64,000 nucleotides of DNA from Clitoria ternatea (Eukaryota > Streptophyta > Magnoliopsida > Fabales > Fabaceae). A program made the translations under genes and the position numbers. The notes beneath the pieces were generated by a model that worked only from the letters and a program-made list of their open reading frames with translations, ran no database searches and was not told the DNA's origin. Below, piece after piece: positions 31,053 to 43,438 of this stretch (position 1 is its first letter; each line of letters opens with the position of its first letter). The stretch lies in the NCBI GenBank assembly GCA_037962975.1, contig CM075674.1, forward strand, positions 43,662,501 through 43,726,500, given 5' to 3'.

Positions 31053-31870
31053 ACATCTAGTTTAAACTTTTAGGTTTGGGCTCAAAATCAGTATTGTATA
31101 TATTTTACCTTCTGCAAAATAACCCTTTTGTTTTTATTTTTATTAGGTATTTATTATTATATGTTTGATTTTAAAAGTTTGAAGAATGTAATTTTTGAAT
31201 TATTTAAGCTATACTTTTATTTTGTTTAAAATAGACTTATTTATTTGGATTAACCAATGATTCAACTGATTTGACCATTGATACAATGCCTTGACCGATT
31301 TAATTTTAATAACACTCCATCCAACACCCTACTTAATGCAAGCTTTCTTACTTCTTTGTAAGAAATATTTTTTTGTGGAACCCACACATTGATACTTTCC
31401 ATCAAAATTGGACAAAAGTTATTCAACCACTAGAACTTAATAATTCAACTTTTGTTTCCTAAGATTTTTTTCAGTAGTAATCATAATGTTTATAAAATTG
31501 CACTAAGTACTAACTAGTAGAGGTACCAGTTCAAATGAATTCTCATTAGGACTGAATTATGATTGACCTGAATCAATCACTTAATTGATTCACAGTTTAA
31601 GTGATTGAACCAGCCGATGCGGCCTAGTTATTGAAACTAATTTAGTTCTAAAAAATAGTTTGCACCATTAAAGGGAAAACAATAAAGAAAAGAAAAAGGG
31701 GGGAAGTTAAGAAAGAAAATGAAAAAGATAGAAAAGGAGATTACATCCATCGTAATAAGATATTTTTAAAAAATAAGGTTTTACTCGTAAGATTTAATAG
31801 TTATAATAAAAAGCATTTTATCACTAACTCATGTTTATGAAAGTTAAAATATTGACCCTTAAACCACTCA

Positions 31871-31942
31871 GCGTTTGTAGTCCAACGGTTAGGATAATTG
31901 CCTTCCAAGCAATAGACCCGGGTTCGACTCCCGGCAAACGCA
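31871..31942 (+). tRNA. tRNA-Gly(UCC), array copy 5, intact
   Basis: Identical to copy 2 across all 72 bases, with paired acceptor arms, TCC anticodon and intact A and B boxes. A T4 tract lies about 20 bases downstream. Confidence 0.92.
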
Positions 31943-32789
31943 ACATCTAGTTTAAACTTTTAGGTTTGGGCTCAAAATCGGTATTGTATATATTTTACCT
32001 CCTACAAAACAACCCTTTTGTTTTTATTTTTATTAGGTACTTATTATTATATGTTTGATTTTAAAAAGTTGAAGAATGTAATTTTTGAATTATTTAAGCT
32101 ATACTTTTATTTTGTTTCAAATAGACTTATTTATTTGGATTAACCAATGATTCAACCAATTTGACCATTGATACAATGCCTTGACCGATTTGATTTTAAA
32201 AACACTCCATCCAACCCCCTACTTAATGCAAGTTTTCTCAGTTCTTTGTAAGAAATATTTTTTTGGATGACACTTTCCCATCAAAATTGGACAAAAGTTA
32301 TCCAATCACTAGAACTCAACAATTCAACTTTTGTTTCCTATGAATTTTTAAGTAATAATCACAATGTTTATAAAATTGCACTAAGTACTAAGCGGTAGAG
32401 GTACCAGTTCAAATGAACTGTCATCAGGATTAAATTGTGATTGACCTAGTTACAATACCAAATTGACCTAACTCAATCACTTAATTGATTCACAGTTTAA
32501 GTGATTGAACCAACCGATCCGGTCTAGTTTTGAAAACAATAAATAATCTATTGAAACTAATTTAGTTCTAAAAGATAGTTTGCACCTTTAAAGGGAAAAC
32601 TTTAAAGAAAAGGAAAAGGGGGGAAGTTAAGAAAGAAAATGAAAAAGATAGGAAGGAAGATTACATCCATCGTAATAAGATATTTTTAAAAATAAGGTTT
32701 TATTTGTTAGATTTAATAGTTATAATAAAAACCATTTTATCACTAACACATGTTTATGAAAGTAAAAGTATTAACCCTTAAACCTCTCA

Positions 32790-32845
32790 GCGTTTGTAGT
32801 CCAACGGTTAGGATAATTGCCTTCCAAGCAATAGACCCAGGTTCG
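32790..32845 (+). pseudogene. tRNA-Gly(UCC), 3'-truncated, array copy 6
   Basis: Same truncation after GGTTCG as copy 3, exactly 2,669 bases further on. It is part of the duplicated three-unit block. Confidence 0.9.
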
Positions 32846-33649
32846 TATATATTTTACCTCCTGCAAAACAACCTTTTTGTTTTTATTTTTATTAGGTACT
32901 TATTATTATATGTTTGATTTTAAAATTTTAAAGAATGTAATTTTGAATTATTTAAGCTATACTTTTATTTTGTTTAAAATAGACTAAGTTAACTGGATTA
33001 ACTAATGATTCAACCAATTTGACCATTGATACAATGCCTTGACCGATTTGATTTTAACAACACTCCATCCAACCCCCAACTTAATACAAGTTTTCTCAGT
33101 TATTTGTAAGAAATATTTTTTGTGGATGATACTTTCCCATCAAAATTGGACAAAAGTTATCCAATCACTAGAACTCAACAATTCAACTTTTGTTTCCTAT
33201 GAATTTTTTAGTAATAATCACAATGTTTATAAAATTGCACTAAGTACTAACCGGTAGAGGTATCAGTTCAAATGAACTTTCATCAGGATTGAATTATGAT
33301 TGACCTAGTTACAATACCAAATTGACCTGAATCAATCACTTAATTGATTCACAGTTTAAGTGATTGAACCAGCCGATCCGGTCTAGTTTTGAAAATAATA
33401 AATACTCTATTGAAACTGATTTAGTTCTAAAAAATAGTTTGCACCTTTAAAGGGAAAACTTTAAAGAAAAGGAAAAAGGGAGATGTTAAGAAAGAAAATG
33501 AAAAAGATAGGAAGGGAGATTACACCCATTGTAATAAGATATTTTTAAAAAATAAGGTTTTACTTGTTAGACTTAATAGTTATAATAAAAAGCATTTTAT
33601 CACTAACTCATGTTTATGAAAGTAAAAGTATTAACCTCTACACCACTCA

Positions 33650-33721
33650 GTGTTTGTAGTCCAACGGTTAGGATAATTGCCTTCCAAGCAATAGACCCGG
33701 GTTTGACTCCCGGCAAACGCA
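33650..33721 (+). tRNA. tRNA-Gly(UCC), array copy 7, B-box variant
   Basis: Duplicate of copy 4 at offset 2,669, with the same T:G acceptor pair and TTTGA T-loop. Probably weakly or not expressed. Confidence 0.65.
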
Positions 33722-34539
33722 ACATCTAGTTTAAACTTTTAGGTTTGGGCTCAAAATCAGTATTGTATATATTTTACCTTCTGCAAAATAACCCTTTTGT
33801 TTTTATTTTTATTAGGTATTTATTATTATATGTTTGATTTTAAAAGTTTGAAGAATGTAATTTTTGAATTATTTAAGCTATACTTTTATTTTGTTTAAAA
33901 TAGACTTATTTATTTGGATTAACCAATGATTCAACTGATTTGACCATTGATACAATGCCTTGACCGATTTAATTTTAATAACACTCCATCCAACACCCTA
34001 CTTAATGCAAGCTTTCTTACTTCTTTGTAAGAAATATTTTTTTGTGGAACCCACACATTGATACTTTCCATCAAAATTGGACAAAAGTTATTCAACCACT
34101 AGAACTTAATAATTCAACTTTTGTTTCCTAAGATTTTTTTCAGTAGTAATCATAATGTTTATAAAATTGCACTAAGTACTAACTAGTAGAGGTACCAGTT
34201 CAAATGAATTCTCATTAGGACTGAATTATGATTGACCTGAATCAATCACTTAATTGATTCACAGTTTAAGTGATTGAACCAGCCGATGCGGCCTAGTTAT
34301 TGAAACTAATTTAGTTCTAAAAAATAGTTTGCACCATTAAAGGGAAAACAATAAAGAAAAGAAAAAGGGGGGAAGTTAAGAAAGAAAATGAAAAAGATAG
34401 AAAAGGAGATTACATCCATCGTAATAAGATATTTTTAAAAAATAAGGTTTTACTCGTAAGATTTAATAGTTATAATAAAAAGCATTTTATCACTAACTCA
34501 TGTTTATGAAAGTTAAAATATTGACCCTTAAACCACTCA

Positions 34540-34611
34540 GCGTTTGTAGTCCAACGGTTAGGATAATTGCCTTCCAAGCAATAGACCCGGGTTCGACTCC
34601 CGGCAAACGCA
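34540..34611 (+). tRNA. tRNA-Gly(UCC), array copy 8, intact
   Basis: Identical to copies 2 and 5. All stems pair, the anticodon is TCC, and both internal promoter boxes are intact. Confidence 0.92.
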
Positions 34612-35447
34612 ACATCTAGTTTAAACTTTTAGGTTTGGGCTCAAAATCGGTATTGTATATATTTTACCTCCTACAAAACAACCCTTTTGTTTTTATTTTT
34701 ATTAGGTACTTATTATTATATGTTTGATTTTAAAAAGTTGAAGAATGTAATTTTTGAATTATTTAAGCTATACTTTTATTTTGTTTAAAATAGACTTATT
34801 TATTTGGATTAACCAATGATTCAACCAATTTGACCATTGATACAATGCCTTGACCGATTTGATTTTAATAACACTCCATCCAACACCCTACTTAACGCAA
34901 GCTTTCTCAGTTCTTTGTAAGAAATATGTTTTTGTAGAACCCACACATTGATACTTTCCATCAAAATTGGACAAAAGTTATCCAACCATTAGAACTCAAT
35001 AATTCAACTTTTGTTTCCTAAGAATTTTTTCAGTAGTAATCATAATGTTTATAAAATTGCACTAAGTACTAACCGGTAAAGGTACCTGTTCAAATGAATT
35101 GTCATCAGGACTGCATTATGATTGACCTAAATCAATCACTTAACTGATTCACAGTTTAATTGATTGAACCAGCCAATTCGGTCTAGTTTTGAAAACAATA
35201 TATAATCTAATGAAACTAATTTAGTTCTAAAAAATAGTTTGCACCTTTAAAGGAAAACTTTAAAGGAAAGGAAACGTGGGAAGTTAAGAAAGAAAATGAA
35301 AAGGGTAGGAAGGGAGATTACATCCATTATAAGAAGTTATTTTAAAAAAATCACGTTTTACTTGTTAGATTTAATAGTTATAATAAAAAACATTTTATCA
35401 CTAACTCATGTTTATGAAAGTAAAAATATTGACCCCTAAACCACTCA

Positions 35448-35518
35448 GCGTTCGTAGTCCAATGGTAGGATAATTGCCTTCCAAGCAATAGACCCGGGTT
35501 CGACTCCCGGCAAACGCA
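35448..35518 (+). pseudogene. tRNA-Gly(UCC) relic, array copy 9
   Basis: 71 bases. One T is missing from the D-loop (GGTAGGA in place of GGTTAGGA), and the acceptor GCGTTCG gives a C:A mismatch with CAAACGC. The anticodon TCC and B box remain. Function doubtful. Confidence 0.75.
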
Positions 35519-36364
35519 ACATCTAGTTTAAACTTTTAGGTTTAGGCTCAAAATCGGTATTGTATATATTTTACCTCCTGCAAAATAACCCTTTTGTTTT
35601 TATTTTTATTAGGTACTTATTATTATATGTTTGATTTTAAAATTTTGAATTATTTAAGTTATACTTTTATTTTGTTTAAAATAAACTTATTTATTTGGAT
35701 TAACAAATGATTCAACCGATTTGACCATTGATACAATGTCTTGACCGATATTATTTTAATAACACTCCATTCAACACCCAACTTAATGCAAGCTTTTGTA
35801 GTTCTTTGTAAGAAATATTTTTTTGTAGAACCCACACATGGATACTTTCCCATCAAAATTGGACAAAAGTTATCCAACAACTAGAACTCAACAATTCAAC
35901 TTTTGTTTCCTAAGAATTTTTTCAGTGATAACCATAATGTTTATAAAATTGCACTAAGTACTAACCGGTAGAGGTACCAGTTCAAATGAACTGTCATCAG
36001 GGTTGAATTTTGATTGACCTAGTTACAATACCAAATTGACCTAAATCATTCACTTAACTAATTCAAAGTTTAAGTGATTGAACGAGCCGATCCAGTCTAG
36101 TTTTGAAAACAATAAATAATCTATTGAAACTAATTTAGTTCTAAAAAGTAGTTTGCACCTTTAAAGGGAAAACTTTCAAGAAAAGGAAAAGGGGGGAAGT
36201 TAAGAAAGAAAATGAAAAAGATAGGAAGGGAGATTACATCCATCGTAATAAGATATTTTTAAAAAAATAAGGTTTTACTTGTTAGATTTAATAGTTATAA
36301 TAAAAAGCATTTTATGACTAACTCATGTTTATGACAGTAAAAATATTGACCTCTAAACCACTCA

Positions 36365-36436
36365 ATGTTTGTAGTCCAGCGGTTAGGATAATTGTCTTCC
36401 AAGCAATAGACCCGGGTTCGACTTCCGCCAAACGCA
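36365..36436 (+). pseudogene. tRNA-Gly(UCC) relic, array copy 10
   Basis: The acceptor 5' strand has become ATGTTTG, the anticodon-stem base C is T (TTGTCTTCC), and the T-stem is broken (GACTTCCGCC). This is the last and most decayed unit at the right edge of the array. Confidence 0.8.
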
Positions 36437-37160
36437 ACATCTAGTTTAAACTTCTAGGTTTGGGCTCAAAATCGATATGGTATATATTTTACCTCCTACA
36501 AAACAACCCCTTTGTGTTTATTTTTATTAGGTACTTATTATTATGTGTTTGATTTTAAAAATTTGAAGAATGTAATTTTTGAATTATTTAAGCTATACTT
36601 TTATTTTGTTTAAAATAGACTGAGTTAATTGGTTTAACCAATGATTCAACCGATTTGACCATTGATACAATACCTTGACCGGTTTGGTTTTAATAACACT
36701 TCATCCAACACCCTACTTAATACAAGTTTTCTCTGTTCTTTGTAAGAAATATTTTTGGTGGAACCCACACATTGATAGTTTCCCATCATAATTAGAGAAA
36801 AGCTATCTAACCCCTAGAACTCAACAATTCAAGTTTTGTTTCCTATGAATTTTTTTCAGCAATAATCATAATGCTAATAAAATTACACTAAGTACTAGTC
36901 GGTAGAGGTACCGGTTCAAGCGAACTATGATAAAATCAAGATTGAATTGTGATTGACCTAGTTACCATACTAGATTGACCTGAATCGATCACTTAATCGA
37001 TTCACAGTTTAACTGATTGAACCAACTTATCCGGTCTAGTTTTGAAAACAATAAATAATCAAATGAAACTAATTTAGTTCTAGGAAATAGTTTGCACCTT
37101 TAAAGGGAAAACTTTAAAGAAAAGGAAAAAGGGAAAAAGTTAAGAAAGAAAGAAATAAAG

Positions 37161-37954
37161 ACGTAATTAAGATTAAATTAAAAGGATTAAAGAATATAAG
37201 GTAAATAGATGATTTAAGAATGAATTCTTAAAGGAAATAATGGATTCTTAAAGTTTTCAATGACGGCGGCGGCTATTACGCGACAACGACGGTTGTTTGG
37301 CGATGGTGAGACACTACACGTGGCCAAGAAGGATGAACAATGACTCCTGTTGCTTCCTTTTGTGCGTGGTAAGGGTTTTTCAAATAGGTTTGACCCGATT
37401 CCAAAAACTAGGTGGGTTTAAAAAATAGATCTCAAAAAATCACATTTGATAGTAAAAATCAGGATTTCTACGATTTTTTGTCCTAAAATAACGATTTTGA
37501 AACGATTCTATAGCAAATACAATTTTTTCTACGACTCAAATCATTGAAGCTCTGAAAAATTGTAAAATCGTGATTTTTACTATTAAAATCACGATTTTGA
37601 CTACCATAATTGATAAAGTGGAATAAGAATTGTTTAAAAAAATTCGACAAAGACAATCTAACTTTACTAATGCACGAATTATAAAAGAATATGAGAAGTT
37701 GAAAACCGTAATTCAGTATTGAGAATCCATAGTACAAGATGCACGTACAAGTCCCTGACATAAACCACATGTAACTCATTTAGTAGGAAATATGAAGTGG
37801 ATTGGACGCCAACAACGACGGTGGTGACAGTAATAATAATAATAATAATTAAAAAAGGAAAGTTGGAAAAGAACAAACTGTGTTAATGTCAATCCAGTTC
37901 ATTGTTACAAGTACAACTACTAGATATTGCAAAATCTGAGAATCATAAGAATAA
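37161..37954. other. Spacer and probable 3' flank of the ATXR4-like gene
   Basis: Left of the gene stop the sequence is AT-rich. It includes a GC-richer patch (37260-37330) and repeated CGATTTT/AAAATCG words (37430-37600), probably from a small inverted-repeat element. No ORF is supported. The 3' UTR of the gene must lie at its right end, but its limit is not defined. Confidence 0.5.
37564..37598. repeat. Perfect 14-bp inverted repeat (hairpin)
   Basis: Arms AAAATCGTGATTTT and AAAATCACGATTTT are separated by a 7-base spacer (37578-37584), about 360 bases downstream of the ATXR4-like stop. Related CGATTTT and ACGATTTTG words lie on the left (37470-37500). It could be a MITE core. A role in 3'-end formation is not shown. 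Confidence 0.7.
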
Positions 37955-40900
37955 CTAATCGCCATGCAAGCACCTACTGCAATTACATTGAAAACCAAAG
38001 CCTCGGAGCAATAGTTCTCGCCGAACATCACGGTCCAGGCTGGCATCAATATAGCAAATTCTGAGTTCTTCACCTGCAGTTTACCAAAAGAGAAACATTG
38101 TCACTAGTCCATTACTTTGATAAGAATCGTAGAAACTGAAAGTCGATTTTTTCCCCTGCTGAACATAATAAATTATAATATTGTTTTTTTTGTTTTAACA
38201 TACTATATTCGAGTTTGAATCAAGTAGGAGCACAACAAATAACAACTCTTCCTAGAGTTCTAACAAAGCTGCATTCCTAGCAAGGCTCAATCTGAGACCC
38301 TAAGTTCAACTGAAACAACCCTTGATATGTCGGGTGGTATTTAATACTTTCATTTCCCTAGTTAGATTTTTATTTACTAATGGGAGAATGATTTTGAAGG
38401 GTGCATGGAAGATATTGACGGATCATATTAGCATCTGGTTAGTTAGAACTTCTATATCTCCTTTAAGCTTATTACAATTAACTTTTTTTGTCCATTTGTT
38501 TCAGTAACTAGTCATTGCTCTTCTTTTTTCCACTACCACTTACTTTGTATCCCACTCATGTACGACATTATAGGGGACTTGATGGTAAACTATGACAAGC
38601 TATAGGAGTTTAGATTCTGTCCACTTCTTCTCTCTAGTTTTCTCTCACACACAGTGTGGATTCCACAACACTGATCTCTCTTGCTCCAACTTGAACTTTC
38701 CAGTCATGCTACAGCATAGATGGGCCAAATCTAAGAACTCTTTAGTCTTTACTGCTAATAGCGTCAGCCAGGAAATAATAGAATATAGGCCAGGCAAGAT
38801 ATTTCTTTTCTTCTACGTCCAAAATTGTCTACCAATATACAATAAAAATAACAATTAAACCTTATCCCACTAGATAGAATTGACTACAATCAACACCACG
38901 GGCCGTATCAAACAAATCTTAATAAAACCATTTATGGTCTGTTTTAGTTAAATTTTAGGAGGGAGGGAAGGACAGGGTTCATCGGAATTTGGAAGCCTTT
39001 TCCCCTTTAAGTACAATTATTTCTTATCGAACTTATATAATCTTCTATTTCCCTTCACCTTCTTCCCCTACCTCCCCTCTTCTCTAAACTCTTATGAAAG
39101 ATTTTACAAAAATTTTATATCATAGATTCATGACATCAAAATGAGTTCTGATTAGGGTACAAATGTTAGTGTTGTATGTTGATTTCCCAACTACTGTCAG
39201 AAAAATCTCAGTACTGTCACATGAAAATTCATGAAAATGAGCAGATTGTCTTCAACAAACATTTACTCAACGGAAGAGTCAACCTACAAAAATATGAGGG
39301 GAAAAAATCAATTAAATAAATTACAATTTAGGACAAACCTTCATCAATGTCACGGAGGGCCTTCAATTTTGCATCAGCATTATCTATCCATACGATGTGT
39401 GCATTAGGATCTGCAAACCAATTGACTTAGATTGCTCATTTCTTAAGGTAAAAAGACAAAGTGCAGGGAAGTCATCTGTGTGCGTGTGTTTTATTGCACA
39501 CGTCACCTTTCAGTTATAACTTCTCCTAAACATTGGAATGCAAATATCTGTTGAAATTGAACTTTTCTTGTTTTCAGGCATCCGTGCTTGAAAAATAACT
39601 TAAAGGACCTTATTTTGATCAAGCAACCGAAAGATTGGAAAAGACAGTCATACAAGACCCATATAAAAGACAGAAATCAAGGAAAATAAAAGAAAATTGT
39701 ACCCACCACATTCATGATTGTAGAAGGATGGAAGTATATACACAGCATTTCCAACAGCAGCCTCAGCTTCCACAGATGCAACTGCTTGTGAAAGAAGATC
39801 TCCATATAGTCCTCCAGCCAACTCAATGCGAAATGCATTGATTCGAATTCGTGCCAAAACGTTGATGTACCATTGCTTGGTTAAAACTTAAAGTGTTAAG
39901 AAAATTGTCCATCAAACTTATCTCTTATGCATGTGCTGTGTATCTACTTCATACAAAATGTTCCCAAGACAAGAAGGATACAGGCAATATGTTCATCTGC
40001 AATAAGTGCCTTTGTGAGGGCATTCCTTAGCAAGGCAAACTCCTCTTCCATCTGAAAAATGATGCTATGCATAAACAGATTATAGCAAAAAACTGATGCC
40101 AAAAGTTGTCCAAATATGATACTTATCAAACTCCAATTTAACATCAATAATTGTTTCCTCCCTAATAAACAAATTATGTAGCCACTTATAGCAGAAAGCT
40201 TATCCTTAAACACTGACGGTGTGCTAAGCATACATGAAATAGGAAGGTGACAATAAATTCAACATATTCAAACATCAATCATCATACAAGTCTATACACC
40301 CCAAAACTATAATCTTTAAGGTTGTTTCACACAGGCTAAGAAAGTATCAATTATGTAAAACTTTATTGAATATTACTTAAATTATGCTAATTTAATTCTC
40401 CCAGAAAGAAGTGATAAGAATATTGAAAGAGAATAACTATTAGTCAAGATTAGAGGTGTTTAGGGAGATAAACGTTTATTATACAATGATAGAATTGAAA
40501 AAATTAACTAACTACACCTTAAATTTCTACAAATGGCAGTAATTTCGAGACAAAAGTAAAAGCTAAAAAAGATTATAATTTTGGGACAAACAGTGTACAC
40601 ATTTTCCACCTACGCATTGATTTCCTTTCGATTTTCTCTGGGTTACCAAGCACACCCTAAATTACAAGAACTGTTATAAAAGATACTGGCAAAGAGGATC
40701 CTTTGATCAAATGTTCACAAAACTAATTGACTTCTGTTCATTATTTGGTTTTCATTTTTACTTTTTAGAAGCAACCTGTTAACTAATATAACCATTATCT
40801 GGAATTTATTGTTGTTATCAGAAACTTCCAAATGTCTCACCTCCAGAACCATCTCATGCATCAAATTGGCAGGTTGAAGAATGTCAAGGCTGTCACTTCT

Positions 40901-43438
40901 GGCAACACCTGATATGACCATGCAAGCCAACCGCTTAACCAGAAAGGGATATTTCAAACCACGAGTCCTTTGAAAAGAGATCAGGCAATTGTGAATGATA
41001 TAATTTAGGTACAATAAAGTACTACATAATTAGCTAAAGTTTTAATTGTTAATACTAAAAATGTTTCAATATTTTTTTAGGACTATGTATGACATTCAGA
41101 TCAACTAGAAATTCAGCAGTTGTGTATTACATCAAGTTTCAAACCACTAATAGGGTGATAAAACCATTCAATAAGGCTAATTGGGGATTAGTATATAGCT
41201 CTTTTAATCTGCTTTCTCCTCTGTAGAGCCCTACATTAATACTATCACAGAAAAGTGAGTATGTGGGAAATTAGCCTAGAAGATTCAAGTGTTTCTTCTT
41301 TGGTTTTGGGTTCAAGAGTTATAATACGTAGAACCTATTGGGGCTTCTTAAAGAACCAATGAGCAATAATAGATTAGTAGTTCCCATTCAAAGAGGAAAT
41401 GAAATGATGCATAACTCCTTATTGACATAAGCGGTTTTACAGATCGTTGAAACCCAACACAATTGAAGATTCCAATCTGCTGATGCTAGAGAACAAACTC
41501 TCTTACCTGCAATAGTCATCAAAAGCCACCCAATTTGCTTTCATCTCAACATCATAATAAGCCTATATATAATATAAAAATTCTTAATATAAGTACACAT
41601 CTAAATACCAGTAAAAGGATATGTTTGATCATTTCAAAACTCCTAAATTGCATTTTACCATGCATAGCTTATTTGCTGATGCAATGCAAGCATTGAAGTT
41701 GATGACACATGAGAGAACTAAAGGTAGAAAATACACTATACAGGGTTTGAACTTGCTCCTACCACTTAAATGCTCATGTTAAGCGCCAACATTTTTTATA
41801 AAAATATAGTATGATTAAATAAATAAGTTAAAATTACATGCTATAAATTATCCTTGTAATTTTTTCTTCTCACTTTCATATTATTTTCTATTACAATTAC
41901 AAACTTCATCTATCAGATACTAAATTAATAGACTTAACAAGACCTAGACAGTAATTTATTTGATAAATGCAAAACAAAAAAGTTACAAATGAATTCAATA
42001 ACTAAAGTTCAAGCACATTAAATAAATTTGTCAACGATCTAGTGAGCTAAATGAACTTTGGATATTTTGTGTTTTTTTTTTCTTCTGATTTTTATTCCAT
42101 AAAAATAAATTTTCATCATTTAATATTGGAAGTGATCAACTAGTTGTTAATGCTAAAATGTTACATCTGGTAATAAGAATAACATAGGACCAAAATAATT
42201 GATTTCTATTTGAAATTAATTTTTTTTTCACAATTATAAGGACTGAATTGACAGGAACATGTAAAGGAACTAAAATAAAGAATTTTTAATAATCATAGCA
42301 AGTTTTTTTTTTTATATCAACTTTGTCCTCTAACTTTTTTTTTTGTTCTCCAAGAAATCCCACAACCATTAACTATGAGACTAATTCTAGGCCATAACTA
42401 TCAATGCACAAAGCGATAGTAGACTAACAACGATATGTTTTCCGAAACCCCCCAACTACTTGGCTTAGGGACGAGAACCATCACACCCATCAAATATGCA
42501 TCTTTTTTTGTTGCTATTCAGCACTCTAAGTTAATTTTTAGAGTGTATTTAATTCTCTCTATTGATTTTGATTACAAACCTAACTTGGGTGTCTCTCTAT
42601 TAATTCCCTTCTCAAACTTATATTGGAAATAAGTTGAAAATCGATGATGTTATCAGTCTCAAAATATTAGGTGAGAGTGTTCCATTATAGTGAGAAAAGA
42701 GGCCTAAGTTGGTAAAAAATTGAGCTAAATTAAAAATAAAAAAAAAAGTTGAGCGAAGAATACTAATACTAAAAAAATATAATAAAAAGGTTAAAAGACT
42801 AATAAATTTAGGTCAACAAATTGGTCCATTTTGTTGAAGGTACCAATGCAAGAACACGGTCATATGAACTAATCTAAATACTATCCACCACCACCAAAAA
42901 CAAGACTAATAAATTTAGAAGGTAAAACTATAATTTAGCTTAGTGTCTTTTGGTTAAGAGTTGAAAAATAAGAATTTTTACTAATTAATTTTTTATGTCC
43001 TTCAAATAATAATTAAAACTCCATTATATCAACAATTTTTTTTTCTTCTTCCCTTGGCGTACTACCGCTTAATATCATAGACTAACACGGAATTCCAGAT
43101 ACTCAAATGGTTGATTTGTGAAAATATAATATTGTGAAATATAAGGAAGGAACCTTAGAGGTTTGGTGGCAGAGTTGGGAGCAAAACGGCAGGCGTTGAG
43201 GTTGGGAGTTGGGGAGAGTGGCGAGGCAGGAGTAGCAGACGGTGTTGGTGGCGGGGTGGCAGACGGCGGGTTTGGCCGTGTGGATAGTGTCGCCGGCGGC
43301 GATGGGACGGGTGGCGAAGACAGCGCGGCCAGCGTAGTCGGTGAGGGCGACTCGAATGGGAGGCGGCGATGATGAGGAGGAGGAATAGAAGGAGAATATG
43401 TGAAATGTAAATGGTTTGGTGAAGAAGCGTGAAACCAT
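37955..43438 (-). CDS. ATXR4: SET-domain protein, ATXR4/SDG38-like (seven exons)
   Basis: Predicted lysine methyltransferase-type protein of the plant ATXR4 group. Exons on the minus strand: 43438-43154, 41562-41507, 40967-40841, 40051-39982, 39886-39707, 39410-39339, 38073-37955. All introns are GT-AG, the phases agree, and the joined frame is 909 bases (302 residues), close to the known family length. Residues 27-60 hold the start of the split SET domain (PPPIRVALTDYAGRAVFATR); CYSC and FCSQLCH look like MYND-type zinc ligands. Exon 5/6 creates the NHECDPNA catalytic motif, and exon 7 has GEELRICY and the post-SET CNCSRC. The start was chosen at MVSRFFTKP by family alignment; an in-frame ATG lies 21 codons upstream. 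The N-terminus, rich in Ser and Phe, may be an organelle transit peptide. Confidence 0.92.

Larger units (their letters stand above)
29440..34778 (+). repeat. 2,669-bp higher-order duplication inside the tRNA-Gly array
   Basis: Three consecutive units (919+860+890 bases) occur twice. The stretches compared at offset 2,669 were identical, for example 30370-30588 versus 33039-33257, and the blocks around 31500 and 34170. Even a 77-base deletion through one tRNA and odd T-loop changes are repeated. Outside roughly 29440-34778 the units differ at many sites, so the block boundary lies near a TTTTGTTTCAAATAGACT segment (about 29440 and 32110). Recent unequal crossing-over, or an assembly artefact, would produce this. 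Confidence 0.9.
28170..37160 (+). repeat. Tandem array of about 900-bp units, each with a tRNA-Gly(UCC) gene or relic
   Basis: Ten units. Distances between tRNA starts are 933, 919, 860, 890, 919, 860, 890, 908 and 917 bases. Each unit has the tRNA, then GTTTAAACTTTTAGG (a T4 terminator), an AT-rich middle with GATTCAACCGATTTGACC, a CAAAATTGGACAAAAG segment, a CCGATCCGGTCTAGTTTTG segment, and a purine-rich block of about 70 bases. The next tRNA follows. The repeated 919-860-890 spacing marks a three-unit higher-order duplication. No protein gene is supported; the small open frames are repeat by-products. Confidence 0.95.

Noticed and set aside
28170..37160. CRISPR-like array
   Set aside because: The repeats are about 900 bases long, contain tRNA genes and lie in plant nuclear DNA. 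There are no short repeat-spacer units.
43163..43372. Gly-rich plus-strand open frame
   Set aside because: Shadow of exon 1 of the ATXR4-like gene, which has the conserved protein on the minus strand.
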